From Apostichopus japonicus (Eukaryota; Echinodermata; Holothuroidea; Aspidochirotida; Stichopodidae), in NCBI RefSeq assembly GCF_037975245.1, contig NC_092574.1, positions 17,890,713 through 17,954,712 of the forward strand: a stretch of DNA of 64,000 bases. Reading direction: 5' to 3'. The notes beneath the pieces are model-generated. The model was given only the letters and a program-made list of their open reading frames with translations, had not been told where the DNA came from and did not search any database. Positions 13,600-26,700 of the stretch are shown here, piece after piece. A program made the translations under genes and the position numbers. The first letter of the stretch is position 1. Each line of letters begins with the position of its first letter.

Positions 13600-16500
13600 T
13601 TCGTTATGAAAGAGGAATGGAGTCCTTCCCGGTTGGTATTTTCTACGTTAGTTACTATTACTAATACCGATAGCTTCCTGTTGTTTACGTATTTAGGATG
13701 TCAAAGACCGGCAGGGGCATTACCAATCCGCATAAAAATCTAGTTCATATAAACACAAATAAATGTTGCTCCAAGGCTGCATTTGGTCATTCTGGAATAT
13801 AATATGTTATTTTATAGTTCTCAATAAAGATATATTACTCCTTAAAATAAATTAAAATACGCTGCATCGACGAATTATATTTGGACATTCTAGAATTATC
13901 GCAAGTCATTTGCATAAATACAATTCATCCGCATGCAAGTACTGACAGGTACAGCTGGCTACAGCTGACGACCGTTGTGAAAATAGCGCAATAACGACAG
14001 GGACAATAGGGTCATTGGAAAGCTTGTCATTGCGGTTGTTTACGTCATTTTTACCCTCCTGACAACATAGGGGGAATACTAAACAGGCCAAACGATAACC
14101 TATTGTGTCCATATTGCTGCCTATACTTATGGCCAAGAATGAAAATCAACAATGGATAGGCTAGCCCTAGATGGATCATCGCAATATAGGCCTACAAAAG
14201 ATTAATACGTAAACGTCGATCACAGAAATCACTGTGACGTCAATGCCCTGGATCGAGAGCCGGTGTCATCAAAAATGATAAGATGATCGGGAAACTGCAG
14301 CAAACTTTTTGAAAATCTTTCTTCAGTTGAAGCATATTTAGCCTACCTATTCTAATACACAAGAAAGGGGTGAAGGTGGGAACAGTTAACTTTCATCACC
14401 CACCAAGGCGCAAATACACAACCCGTTTATACCTGTGGCTGGGCATAATGATGACAGCTTAGAAAAGTTATCTAATAAGCCTTTTGTGTACTATGTGCGA
14501 GATGGTACCCGCTTACAAGGAGCATAACATGGAAGTGGGTAATATACCGTATATAGTCCCGAGATAGATCAGTCCAACTGAAGTTTCTCGTGTGATATCG
14601 ATTTTAATAGTATTTTGGTGGTGCTTATAGTCATTGCATTTGCGTGTAAGAATGTACATCTATAAGGTTAAAAAGTACAAACGTAAGACGCCTGGATTAT
14701 TCATTGGATCATGCATGCCTTTGTCAAACGTGTACCAGCACTCTCCGGGATAATTATTTTCAGAATTCGAATTTTCATACCACTTGTGAATTCAATCCAG
14801 TACTCCTCCCCGTCCCCTCCACGATCCTTCAACGTCTTATGCACTGTATAGTTCAAATATGAGCTTGAATTTGGCCAAAAGAGATATATGAACAGACGCT
14901 GCCTCGGTTTGCTCAGAAACCACTGGATTAATTCGGGTCAATAATGGGCAGTATACATGTAATCATAATGATGTGTAAAACTTGATTGTAGCCAGGGCGC
15001 TATCTTTAATCCCCCTCCTCCCCACCCCCTCCCCGTCAGAAATATCAGGGGAGCTTTCCGATACCACATGTACTGGGCAGAAAAGGTATCACAAACTTCC
15101 TAGTGTATAGTACATATTTAAGCATATAACAAGTATATGTGGTATAAGCCGTCAAAAATTCTTTAACTAAGTTCACAAGTTGGAAACTATAGCTACATTT
15201 TGCATCTAAGCACCCTCCGGCCGTTTTACCAAACTTGCTCAAACTGGGGAGGGAAACCCGTTCCCTTACACCCCTCCCTGGCCGACGACTTGACATCCTA
15301 GTTCCCCAATCTCCCCCCCCCCTCCCAGTTGAAATAAAAGTGGTTGCTGTCTGAATAGCTACATTCATGTTAGTTCAAAATGTGAAAACTCCTTTCTGGG
15401 GAATACTGTTATTTTTTTTTTATCGCTATCATGAATCATCTATTTTTGTTAAATCACGGGACAGTATTTATGGACAGTCATGCGTAATTGACAACAAGAG
15501 GTAACACTTTCTTTGTCAGCAGCGTTAAAATGCTCTCATTCGCTCATGAAATGAACATTATTGTTGGAAGTGCATGTGTAGGTTCCGAAAGGGGCTTTTC
15601 TGAACTGAGGTGTATCCGGCATTTTCAAGGTCATACATCTGAGTCTGTCAATTACAAAGGCAGTTTTGAAATTCACAGCAAAAAAAAAGGAATAAATGAA
15701 CAGTCGTTACTCCTTTCTCAATACCTTGATAAATGTTCCCCAATTTGAGCATATACTGCATTGGATCTATAAATATGGACGAGTAAAAGTTGCTCAGGGA
15801 TTTTGGAAGGTTTTGTTTTTTTCTTTCGCAAAGTTTTCAATGAGTGACCAAAGAGCCAGATTACAGAACCAGATTCCAGAAGCTACGAAGAAGCCCCGCT
15901 CCGCTGTTTTATTGAAGACTCGCCCCAAACCGCGTGCCGCGCTCTGAAAAAGTTAACCCTCCGTTGCTTGCAAGTGAAGTTTTCTGCTTGTCGCTACAAA
16001 ATGCAGACAGTAATGAAACGTGATACCTTGTTATCCATAGCTGGACCTGAGATGTCCATCGCTGTATCGTTTGTACTGTGCTGTGGGTATTGACCGCAGC
16101 TGTATGTACTGACTGTACACTATTGTCCAATTACCGAAGGTAGCAAGCTGTGTGCGTATTTTCTGGGATCGATGGTGGTGTCTAACACTTCTGTTACACC
16201 TCATTCGAAACTAGGTCAGATTACCGGCATTAGACGTTTCTTTTTGCGAGAGTCTTCACACCCTTTAAGTTACTCTCACAATTTTTTCTTTATAGCTATT
16301 TTATTATGTCATTCAATTTGGTATTCCACTATTATATTTGGGTGGGTTGTGCGCGGGGGAATGTTTTTTCCCCTTTTGTCATGCGTTTTGAATTTTTCAG
16401 CATCGATGGAAGACGTAATCCTTTTGCTTAGCACTCGGAACTGCTGATTTAAACCTTCGATTTAACCCCCCCCCCCCTCCACAAAAAAAAACTTGTTATT

Positions 16501-18300
16501 ATAACAGCATACAAATAAACTGTTGTGTTGATGCATGTGAACTTATAGCCTATAGTAATTGGTGATCTACAGTTTTCTTATATCAGCGACCAAGCCATAG
16601 AAGACTTATATCAGTGTCCTTCACCTCTAGCCTACCTTTTCCAATCATACGTAAATCAAATAACTGACCAAATGATAAACCCAGACGTTTCACCTTCGAC
16701 GTGTTGACGTTACCTTGGATGTCACGTGACAAGTGACAGCAACGTCATCATACGTGGCCGTGCGTTAATCTGATAAAGCTGTATTTTTAATTTACTTACT
16801 CTCTGTTATTCTGACTTAGCAATAGTCATACCAGGGAGCTGTTAGAGTAGCAGCTCCCTGCTCATATATCGTAATATTCACGGATAGATACATCTCCATT
16901 TTGATCAATGTCACTTTCAGCCTATATACAACCATGCGTTAGAGAGCTATAGGGTGGCATACTCTATTAGCGTTTATATCAATCCGCCCGAATGTTCTCC
17001 TATCTCAGGAAAAGTGCCATAAAGCAACAGGAGAACAACTTTTTTGATATGTTACTAATCAGAATCTGTTTTATTTGTTGTTGCTTGGATGTTGAAGAGT
17101 ATGAATGGAAGTACATGTGGTAAAACAATTAGGTGAATTGAGGCAATTTTAGACCACTTTAGCCTGCCCGGGAGCAGCGTTAGGAAAATTGTTTACTACT
17201 GAGTAAAGAGGTTTGTTTACAAGTGACGAAAATTTCAGGCTCACATATCAAAAAATCTTCACGGTCATGATACGGAAAATTAATGGTGCCATGAAAAGCC
17301 AACTTGCCAGCTATTCAGTGATGGGTAGCGTTTAGCTAGTGAGAAGTTCTATACCGGGACTTAGATGCCGATATTACTGTTGTGATTTCGTGTGTAAGTC
17401 AATGGAGCATTTAATGGGCGTATGCTACCATATATGTCCCTGCATTGGTCATCATTATTGCCCCTAGATATGCTTGAGAATAGGATAATGGTCATTCATG
17501 TTCAAACTTCAAAATATGCATATTCATATTTCACGACTCTACAAAGCAGGTGCCCATGCACTGCATGCACACTGAAATACTGAATTGTCTATTTTGACAA
17601 TCCTCGTTGGTTGAAAATGGCAATTACTTTCTGAAACTTCTAGCAATTGTTTCGGGCTACAATTTGGGGTTAATATACGAATGACCTTTAAATGTAATAG
17701 ATTCATAGTTTCATGTGTTAATCTGCCGTCATTACATGGCATGCAGGTATGTGATTTTGATCGAAAAGTAAAGATAATGTTTCGCGCTCCTTGTCTTCTC
17801 TTTGCTCTCGTGGCAGATACAGCACAAATTAATACAGCGTCTTCAAATGTCATCAGTCTCGACCCAAAATGGAATAATGCTAGAAGGTGAAATAAATGTC
17901 GCTTAACAACAATTGTTACTACCACCCTCATTATATAGCATTCTTCCACACTCGGGCATTTTTAAAATACTGTGTTAATTTGGACAGGCACTCATTCGGA
18001 GTAATAGAGGGCGTTCTTGAAATTCACGCAAACAAATCACAGAATTTTATACAAATTTCTGTGAAACAAATGCTTCTGGTAGCATACTCCATATACATGC
18101 CCCATTGACTTATATGTACACTAAATCGTGGTCCCTAAGTCCTTTTAGAAAATTTAGAAGCTTTCACTAGCTTAACCTTAATCTTAATAGTATAGTTGAT
18201 ACGTTGGCCATTCAAGGCACCTTCATTTTTTCGTATCATTACTTGTAAACAAGCTCCTTTACGTCGTCACCAGTAAACGATAAAATATGTGCGCTGCTCT
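13600..18300. other. Intergenic region between cyclin I and ABCE1
   Basis: No conserved exon is recognisable. The 136-codon minus-strand frame at 17539-17949 and the shorter frames at 15045-16447 lack splice or family support. Features seen are a consensus CRE palindrome TGACGTCA at 14235-14242, the palindromic E-box GTCACGTGAC at 16721-16730, and C-runs near 15310 and 16465. Whether the two sites act on either gene is unknown. Confidence 0.4.
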
Positions 18301-18324
18301 CGGAAGGCTATTGGTGGGGTTACA

Positions 18325-18371
18325 TCTCTATATTCCGACGTCTCTATGTTCCGACGCCTCTATGTTCCGAC
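18325..18371. repeat. 16-bp tandem repeat, three copies
   Basis: Three copies of CTCTATGTTCCGACGY in direct succession, the first with an A-for-G change, ending at the degenerate A/T-homopolymer array that follows. Confidence 0.8.
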
Positions 18372-18404
18372 AAAGAGAAATAATTAGGGGCAATTTTTTT
18401 TTTT

Positions 18405-18665
18405 ATCCAAAAAATCGTTTGTACCAAGAAAAAAAGTTTTCAGACCCCAATATTTTTGGACTCCAAAATTTTGGACCAACATTTTTTTCGGACCAAATTT
18501 TTTGGCACCAAAATCCCCCCCCCCCTCCCAAAAAAAAATTGTGACCCAAAATTTGTTGTGACCCAAACAGTGCTTGTGACCAAAAATTGCGTGTGAACCG
18601 AAATTTTTTGGTACTCCAATTTTTTTGAAACAAAAGTTCTTTGGACCAAACTTTGGGACCAAAAA
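18405..18665. repeat. Degenerate array built on GACCAAAATTTTTTGG
   Basis: About a dozen irregular units of the form 'gacc(c)aaaattttttgg', spaced roughly 18-25 bp and interrupted by a C-run near 18518. All minus-strand frames stay open and encode repetitive Phe/Gly/Pro/Lys peptides (for example FGPKNF), which comes from the repeat and is not evidence of a protein. Confidence 0.7.
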
Positions 18666-18802
18666 AGAATACTGCAAGCGGCGCGGTGCAATAGAATTTT
18701 TGTTGGTGCCCCGCGATGCTTTGTATCCACGATGCAGGCGACTTTTTTTCATGCTCAAGCGATATCTTTAGTTTTCACGTTTACCCGCCCGATAGTTATG
18801 TC

Positions 18803-19175
18803 AAGGGCGTAGGAACCGGGGGGTGCTGGGGGGGGGGGGGCGCCAGCCCCCAGTGAAAAATATGGAGGGGCGGAAGTATCATTCCGCCCCCCCCCCGCTT
18901 CGCAAGTCAGAAAACCCCTTTTTCATTTCCAAATGAGAAAAAAATCTCATTTGGAGCACCAAATTGCATCTAAGGCCAGGTGAAAATGCAAAATTACATA
19001 CAAAGTGGAGTGGGTGGGTTGAAGTGTGCTATATTGCACCAAATTGCATCTGAGGCCACCTGGAAATGCAAAAAATATCCAAAGGGGAGGGGGACCCCCC
19101 ATCCCCTTAGACCCCTCCCCAGGCCGGCCATCAGTCTTCAGCCGCCCCACTCAAAAGTACCTTCCTACGCCACTG
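18803..19175. mobile_element. hAT-type MITE, copy 1, with 8-bp target duplication
   Basis: 373-bp element. The left end is CAAGGGCGTAGGAA and the reverse complement of the right end is CAGTGGCGTAGGAA (12 of 14 match). It is flanked by the perfect 8-bp direct repeat AGTTATGT at 18795-18802 and 19176-19183. An 8-bp duplication with CA-G-GGCG termini is the hAT signature (established knowledge). It has no transposase frame, so it is non-autonomous. The interior is nearly identical to the copy at 26752-27115. Confidence 0.9.
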
Positions 19176-19183
19176 AGTTATGT

Positions 19184-19979
19184 AATTTAACAAGGATCAA
19201 TGATTGGTCACACAGCATGCTTAGCGTGCAGTGTGGATGTTTTCAAATTCCCCCGACTGAGCCCCGAGGTTGAACTTTCTGATATCGATGCTGTTATGGT
19301 GCGGGGTGGGCGTGGGTGACATCGTAACTGGTATGGAACCTTACTGAGTGCCAATCCTGGGGGGGGGGGTGTAAGAACGGGCTGTAAAAATGCGGCCTTT
19401 TATAAGTTTCTGCACCCCTGCAACAGGCTTTCAAAGCGCTGTAATGTGTAATTGAAAAATTGCTTAATAGTAGTGTGTGGCCAAACTGAAAAGTACTAGT
19501 GTGCGTTGTAGAGGTAGGGGGAGGGGGAGAAATAGATTACAAAAGGAGGGAAAATGTTCCCTGCCCCTTCCCTTCATATCGACTCGCACGCACAATTCAT
19601 CATATTCCTTTTTGTCATTCTATAGACGAAAAAATGTCACCGCGACACCGCGCATGTCAAAATGTTAAGAAGGATCCCTCGCTTGTGGTGAAGGGAAGGT
19701 GAATAATCTTTAAGTGATAAACGACTCATAACTTTCGGAAGACTATGCTCAAAGTGGTGGCGACATGTATATATATTCTGATGGTTTGTACGCACTGCAT
19801 ACCCACGTGTAGGGAATACACATAAGGTTGTACAAACACATAGTGTAGGCCAACGTATTGCAAAATCTTCCGAATTTGCGATGACCGGTATTCAAGCGTA
19901 CTGACTGTACATTCAATTGCGACAACGAAGTCGCAACATCTGGTAGCAAGCACAACCGACCGAGTGAGACGGGACCAGT
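19184..19979. other. Intergenic sequence upstream of ABCE1
   Basis: No gene recognised. It contains a G-run near 19360 and GA-rich stretches near 19515. The short frames present have no family resemblance. Confidence 0.4.
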
Positions 19980-20009
19980 GACGTTCCTCTCTTTCATTTT
20001 TGTGGGTAG
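19980..20009 (+). promoter_or_regulatory. Possible ABCE1 non-coding first exon end
   Basis: The first coding exon of ABCE1 is preceded by a strong acceptor (TTTTTCTTTCAG at 20748-20759), so a 5' untranslated exon lies upstream. A pyrimidine-rich stretch at about 19982-19998 followed by a consensus donor GGTAG|GTAAAT at 20009/20010 is a candidate. The pyrimidine tract resembles the TOP-type starts of some translation genes. The acceptor is seen; this exon is inferred. Confidence 0.25.
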
Positions 20010-20771
20010 GTAAATAACATATTCATGTCTCACCCAAAGGCTAAGCCGTATATGATGAAATTACAATGTCATTATCAACTAAGAGGAAACAAGGGAAAGT
20101 CCTAACACTATCACTTGTTAGGACCTAACCGTAACGCAAACAGTTCCTAGGCTGTCATTTGTACTAGTAGTAGTACTAGTACCACTACAGTACAAGCCTA
20201 GGTAGGCTAGGCTTAACCTAGTATTTATTAAAGTTGGCAGGCTATAACTAGTAGTAGCCTTAAAGTTAAACTTAAAGTTAGAATGATTAGTTAGAATGAA
20301 AGCTTGAATGAAAAGTTTGGCTAGGCCATGTGACAGTAGGTCTAAGTTAGTGTTACTTACGGCAGCCTAACTTAGGCCTAGTCTAAACCACGGCTGTAGC
20401 CTAGGCTACAGACTGAGTAAGCAATTATTTTGAGAATGACACTATCACATCACTTATTTTTATGAATTTGAAATAAATGTTAGTAAGATAGTTTCACACA
20501 ACAAAAGTACTCAGATGTTTTGTCAAGTGACAAACAATTTGGTTGCTGTAAAATACCCATAATAAATAAATGGAACAATCCAACCAGAGAACTAAGACTA
20601 AGTGTAAGACTAGAGACTTGGTCCTGTTACACTTACAGTTACAGTGTAAGCCACAACGTGCTTCACACCAAACTGTGTAGTATACACAGACATGATTCTT
20701 TTACATTTGTTTGCAATTGTTTTTATCTTTAAAGTGAATAATGGGAATTTTTCTTTCAGTGAACTTCCAAA

Positions 20772-23700
20772 ATGGCTGATAAATTGACCAGGATAGCCAT
20801 TGTCAGTACTGACAAATGCAAGCCCAAACGATGTCGACAGGAGTGCAAGAAATCCTGCCCGGTTGTTAGGATGGGTAAGAATGATGTTCATTGTACTGAA
20901 GAATAAAAGTATAAACCAATAATGACAATTGGTAACACAGACATAACATAGTATGCAACTTATATACCTGTTACTAGGATAGCGGAGGGGGGGGGGGTGT
21001 CGTGGGTGGGGAGAATGAAACCCTTGGTACTGAACAAAAACATGTTACTAATCGACCTATGCTGTGGTATGTTATATGTATAGATTTATATGTGTAACAT
21101 CCATATTATGCATTTATGTTTTTTTGGGGTATAGTTGCAGCACATATGAAAGACATGGTCAGTTTTTGTAATCAGTCACATATGAGACATTCTTTTATCT
21201 GATAAGGGCTGTGAGAACTGGACCAAGCTGTTTAGTTGCAAGATCTTAATTGCATATCTACTCTTATTTAGAAGATAAAGTTTCACCCAAATTCAACTTG
21301 AGGTAGCTATTGAAGGCAAAGGCAAATAAAGTTGTAGAAGAAGCCAGTTGGGTTAACCCCCCTCCCCCAACCCAACTTTGCACCTACAACAATGGGAAGA
21401 TTTTGACTAATTTTATACTGCATTCTCTTATGGTCACACTGCAAAACAGGGAAAGAATGGGAAACAAATGCTAAGGTGTCCCCTCAGAGAGTTTCTTGTT
21501 AGCAAAAAAAAAAAACAAGTCTTCTGCAGTAAATATTTTGGAAGAAAGCATTCCAGAATGTATCAACACACTTTGTGTTTTCATTCATTTTCAGGAAAAC
21601 TGTGTATTGAGGTGACTCCAACTGACAAGTTGGCCTTTATATCTGAGAAACTGTGCATTGGCTGTGGTATATGCATTAAAGTAAGTAATAATTTTATCCA
21701 TTGAGCAGTCAATGCTTTTTCCTTGAGCAGTCAATGCTTTTTCCTTTGAGCAGTAAATGCCTTCCCCTCCAGTAGTCAATGCCTTCCCCTCCAGCAGTCA
21801 ATGCTTTCTCCTTGAGCAGTCACTGCTTTTTCCCTTGAGCAGTTAATTGTTCTTCCCTTGAGCAGTCAATGCTTTTCCTTTGAGCAGTCAATGCCTTCCC
21901 CTCAGGCAGTCAATGCTTTTTCATTTGAGCAGTTAATGCTTTTTCCCTGGAGCAGTCAATGCATTTTCTCTTGAACAGTCGATAATTTCTTCACATGAGC
22001 AGTCCATATATGGCTGTTCCCTTTGGCTGTCAATGATCGAGCAGGTTGTGATATCAGCATTGAACCTCATTTATTTCTTTTGGCAGGTTATCTCAATAAG
22101 TCACTAAATGCGAACACTTTCAAAGGTCATGTTTACATTCTCCATGGCAAAATTTGATGATGTATTACAACCACTCAACCATGCATTGTGATTTTGTTGC
22201 AATTCAATGGTCAAAGCCAAACTTACGTTCAAGAAGATGTTCATTGTGAGATACTAATATTAATCAGTAAACTGATCTCTTTAATTTAAGACAATTTAAT
22301 AAAATTACTGCTGATTATTATTATTATTTAAGAAATAAGTGATGTGTAGGACATTACATTTCCTGTATTGCACTGAATGGTAGTAGAGGGGTAATGGTTT
22401 GAAATTCACATAGATATATACATTTATTACAAATATCAAGATGTATCAAACTGTGTGTGAATATCATATGGCTTGGTCAAAGTGATACAAGGCACAAGGG
22501 ATGTCAATTTCAACTTTTCTGATTACAAAAAGTACCAGAAATCCCATAGTTTTTGCACTCATGTGATTGAATATTTTCTCTTCTGCTCTAGCAAACAGAA
22601 GTTGATAAAAAATTTGCAATTTAAACAAGAAATAAATAAACAAATCACATGCGAGATCCTTGCAATGGTCGCGTACATCATCATCTAATTTGTTCTCCCA
22701 ACAGAAATGCCCGTTTGAAGCAATCTGTATTATCAATCTACCGAAAAATTTGGAGAAGGACACGACGCATCGTTACAATGCCAACTCATTCAAGTTGCAC
22801 AGGTGAGATTAAAGAAGACACACCCTACTATTATTATTGGTCTCTGTGTTAGAGATAACTGCCATGAAGAACTTCCCAGAACATCTAAGAAAAGTCTTAT
22901 TCCACTTATAGACATATCATAGATTCAGTGTTTCTTCACAGACAAGGCTGAAGACTTGATCAAGTCGAAGTATGATCACAGAGCCCTGTGTGCTTCAATT
23001 CTTTATGCCTTTCTTAATTTATTACAAAGGTTATCTTCTGTAATGCAGATGGATTTGAAAAATCGAAGTATGATCACAGAGGCCTGTGTGCTTCAATTCT
23101 TTATGCCTTTCTTAATTTATTACAAAGGTTATCTTCTGTAATGCAGATGGATTTAAAGAGATGCTGAATCTAAAATATAGAACCTCTTTTTCTAAAATTA
23201 TAGCCTCTTAGCATGACCCAATGATGGCATTGGTTTTAATGTCATAATCGTTAACATTCTCCCTCGAAATTATGAAAAAGAAAAATGGAAAGTAGAAGAT
23301 TTTAGATCCTAGTGGCTATATGACATCACAGATTAAAAAAAGAAAAACCAAAAACAGACAGCTCCACTTTTACAATTTTACAATAGCTCCTCCCAAAGTG
23401 TACAAGATTTTTCTCAGAGCTCTGTTAGTGAGAGTTGTTTTTTCCACAAAGATCTCTGTCATATCAGCCAAAGATTATGATTAGATCCACGTCTTCTTTA
23501 ATGTTGCTTTCCTTGACATTTCATCCAAGAAATGCACTGCTAATCCTCATAAACCAAATGATTGTGGAACACTAAACAGTCCTGGAAGGTATAGATGTTT
23601 GCATGGGCAATATCATTTCTGATCATCACTTGACACATCTACATAGACATGGTAGATTATAAACTAAAATGTGGCATGGTTTTCTGTTCAGCAGTATTTT

Positions 23701-26700
23701 GGTTGTATTGTGTCCTTTTCCTTTACATTAGCATTGAGTTTTGTGCCAAAGGTAAAGAAAAGAAGAAAACACACATTTACTATGCATTTTCCAGTTTGAA
23801 ATGAAGAAAAACTTAAGTGGCATCTTTTCGTTTTGGTATTTGAAGGCAAGTACAGTGCAGTGTGTTTGGGTTGCGGTAAAACCGGGATGGCCTTAACACA
23901 ATGTTGATATAACACTCAACTTCTATTGAAATGCATGCAGAAGTCATTATGAGCCAAGTAGACACAATTATAAGTCCTTTTAAATGATTTTTTACCCACT
24001 GGTTCTTACAAATACTCTTTAAATTTCATTATCTACGTTTCTGCTATTTTTCATTTAGGTTACCGACACCGAGACCGGGTGAAGTTTTAGGACTTGTAGG
24101 CACAAACGGAATTGGTAAATCGACTGCCTTGAAAATTTTGGCCGGCAAGCTAAAACCTAACCTCGGTCAATTTAAGGTGAGTTTCAGTATGATGGATGAT
24201 GTCTCAACTGCTGTGTTTATGAATTAATTTCTGATGAGGATTCCACAAATTCCTTTTCCTAAAAACGGACATACTAGTGAAAGGCAAGGTCGTTTGTAAG
24301 TGAAAGAGAAGTTTACTGTTGGTATTAAAATGATGGATTGGTAGTTTGAGAAGCTCCTTTCAAGGTTATCAGCATCACCTGGTAAATATTTTAGAAAAGA
24401 GTCAGACAAATGGTCACATGTTTTTCACTGCCACCTCTGATAGAAACTGTTCTCGTCGAGACAATATCTTTGTGCATTTTAAGGAGCGCTAAATTTTGCA
24501 AATACTCGATTTTGTGTACATTGGGGGTTGAGGGTCGGGCAATCGTCTTTGAAGAAACGATGCCGACGACTTCGAAGGAATGGTTACAAAAAGTGCAGGA
24601 TGGAACGAAGGCTCCGATTACTCTATGCTGAGCAGATTGCAACGATATCACTAATTATTTTGGCGATTTCTAAGTAATGACTAAGTTCTGAAATTATTTT
24701 TTTTCATGCTTCAAGCTTGTCCTCTTTATTTGATTTCTCAGTTGCCTCCCGATTGGGAAAAAATTCTACTCTTCTTCAGGGGTTCCGAACTCCAAAATTA
24801 CTTCACAAAGATCCTGGAGGATGATTTAAAGGCTATCATTAAGCCGCAATATGTTGATCAAATCCCAAAGGCAGTCAAGGTGAGTCCAAATTTGAAATGA
24901 ATGTTGATGAGGGATTGGGTAAGGGGGGGGGGTTGAATGGGATTGAGTGGGGGAGGTGTTACATTTAAATAGTCATTGCTAGTACAGAATAATGTCAATA
25001 TCTGAAAGGAATGTTGATATAGCTTTAAAATTCAAATTTCCTTTGTAAAAGACATTAAAGAAAATACATTTGGGTATCACAAGCAGTTGAAAACACACAT
25101 TCAGTTTGATATATTTTGGACACTAAAAAATATTTTGGACAATAAAAAATGTATATATATTTAACAATAAAATACAAAATTATACAATAAAATATATATA
25201 TATTTTGGACAATAAAAAATTATTCAATAAATGTCAAGACCTTCAAGAGTGCGACAGAAACGAAGGGAAACAGATGCAAAATGTGTAGATGTAGCGGTTG
25301 TAGGTTGCTAGTTTTGACTGTGATAGGCAGGGTTGGAATCGGCGTCACACGGACGGTTTATGAAGTTTTCCGACAAGTTAGACTGTCATTCCTTGTGCTG
25401 CCCCATCGAGGTATCATTATAAAAAATGCACGCTCATTTGTCAATAGTTGTTTCCCCCTGTCCATTTTTTCAGGGCACAGTTCAAGCTATACTGGACAAG
25501 AAGGACGAGACGAATACACAAGAGACAGTCTGCCAAGAATTAGGTAATTTTTTCGTATTCCCTTCTCGATTCGTATTTTTGAGAAATGCAACGGATGTTA
25601 ATTTTTTGGGGATTTTCATCAATTTTTAGCCTATCAGAAATTGTCCTATTTGCCACATGCGATAATGTTCTTACGTCACACGCTGGGGTAGTAATCTCTA
25701 TGCGTTTGTTTAGTGAATCCTCACGTCTGAAGTTTTTTTATGAACAACTTCTTCAGTCCGTGTAAATGATGAGTAAATTTTGCGATCAAAATAATGTTCA
25801 ACACTTCTATCGATGAGTAGACAGATTCAGCGATAGTTTGTTTCTATTTAGCAATAGTGATGACTTTCGTGATCCTTAGAAAGGCCACAGCTACGTCCAC
25901 TGCAAAGACTTTATGAAATAAATTATAATGGATGGTTTGAAGAGAAACTTCAATGAGAAGTCCCAATCGTTCTTTTTGTGGAATTCTTAGTCTATGAAAC
26001 ACAAGTTTAATAAGCCCCTCAACTGCCATACTCTTTGTTTGCATCCTGTGTGCAAAAATTGAGAGTGACTCGGGTAAAGACTAACAAGTTGTTAGGTCGT
26101 GTGTAAAAGTAGGTTGGCCTGACGTTTCGATCCTAGCAGGATCTTCTTCAAAGGCTAAATGACAAGTAACAGTAACAGAAGGGACAAAAACAAGCACAGA
26201 ATACAGACAAGTTAATGAGCATGGTGAACACAAAGAGATAGATGTAAGGGGATTAGTAGACAAGGGATGGAGAGAAGAAAGAAGGAAACCAACAGGGGAA
26301 GAGGAGAGGTAGGAGATAAACAGTGGAGGGACAAAGAGAGGATTAAGGGAAGGGGTAGGGAATAAACTGGTGAAGGAAAAAAGACAGAAAGGTGTGGAGA
26401 AAAAGGGTGGAAGAGAGCTATGAGAAGAGGAGTGAATGGGGGGGGAGGGAACAACAAGGGAACAAGTTGTTAGGTCATCTGTCGTCAGCAGGTCAACATT
26501 GACTGACGATCCTGCATCTCTGCCAGACCCACGGTTAATGCTAATCTGCTTGCCCTAGCATCTATGCATGTTAACATACACTGCAATGGATTGTACATTT
26601 AAAGTTATATATACATGCGATTTTTTTCTTCAGATTTACAGAAAGTCAAAGGAAGAAATGTGGAGGATCTTTCCGGAGGAGAGCTCCAGAGGTTTGCCAT

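Noticed and set aside
17539-17949. 136-codon minus-strand frame
   Set aside because: No family resemblance, no splice context and no homologous motif; the length is possible by chance in 64 kb.
18384-18758. 124-codon minus-strand frame rich in F, G, P and K
   Set aside because: It follows the GACCAAAATTTTT repeat; several overlapping frames stay open for the same reason.
21701-22010. CRISPR-like array
   Set aside because: Units are adjacent without unique spacers and the context is an animal intron; it is a minisatellite.
24233-24240. CTGATGAG as a hammerhead ribozyme core
   Set aside because: No matching GAAA strand and stems at suitable distance were found.
26212-26457. Proline/serine/leucine-rich minus-strand frame
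   Set aside because: Antisense of a purine-rich tract; compositional artefact.
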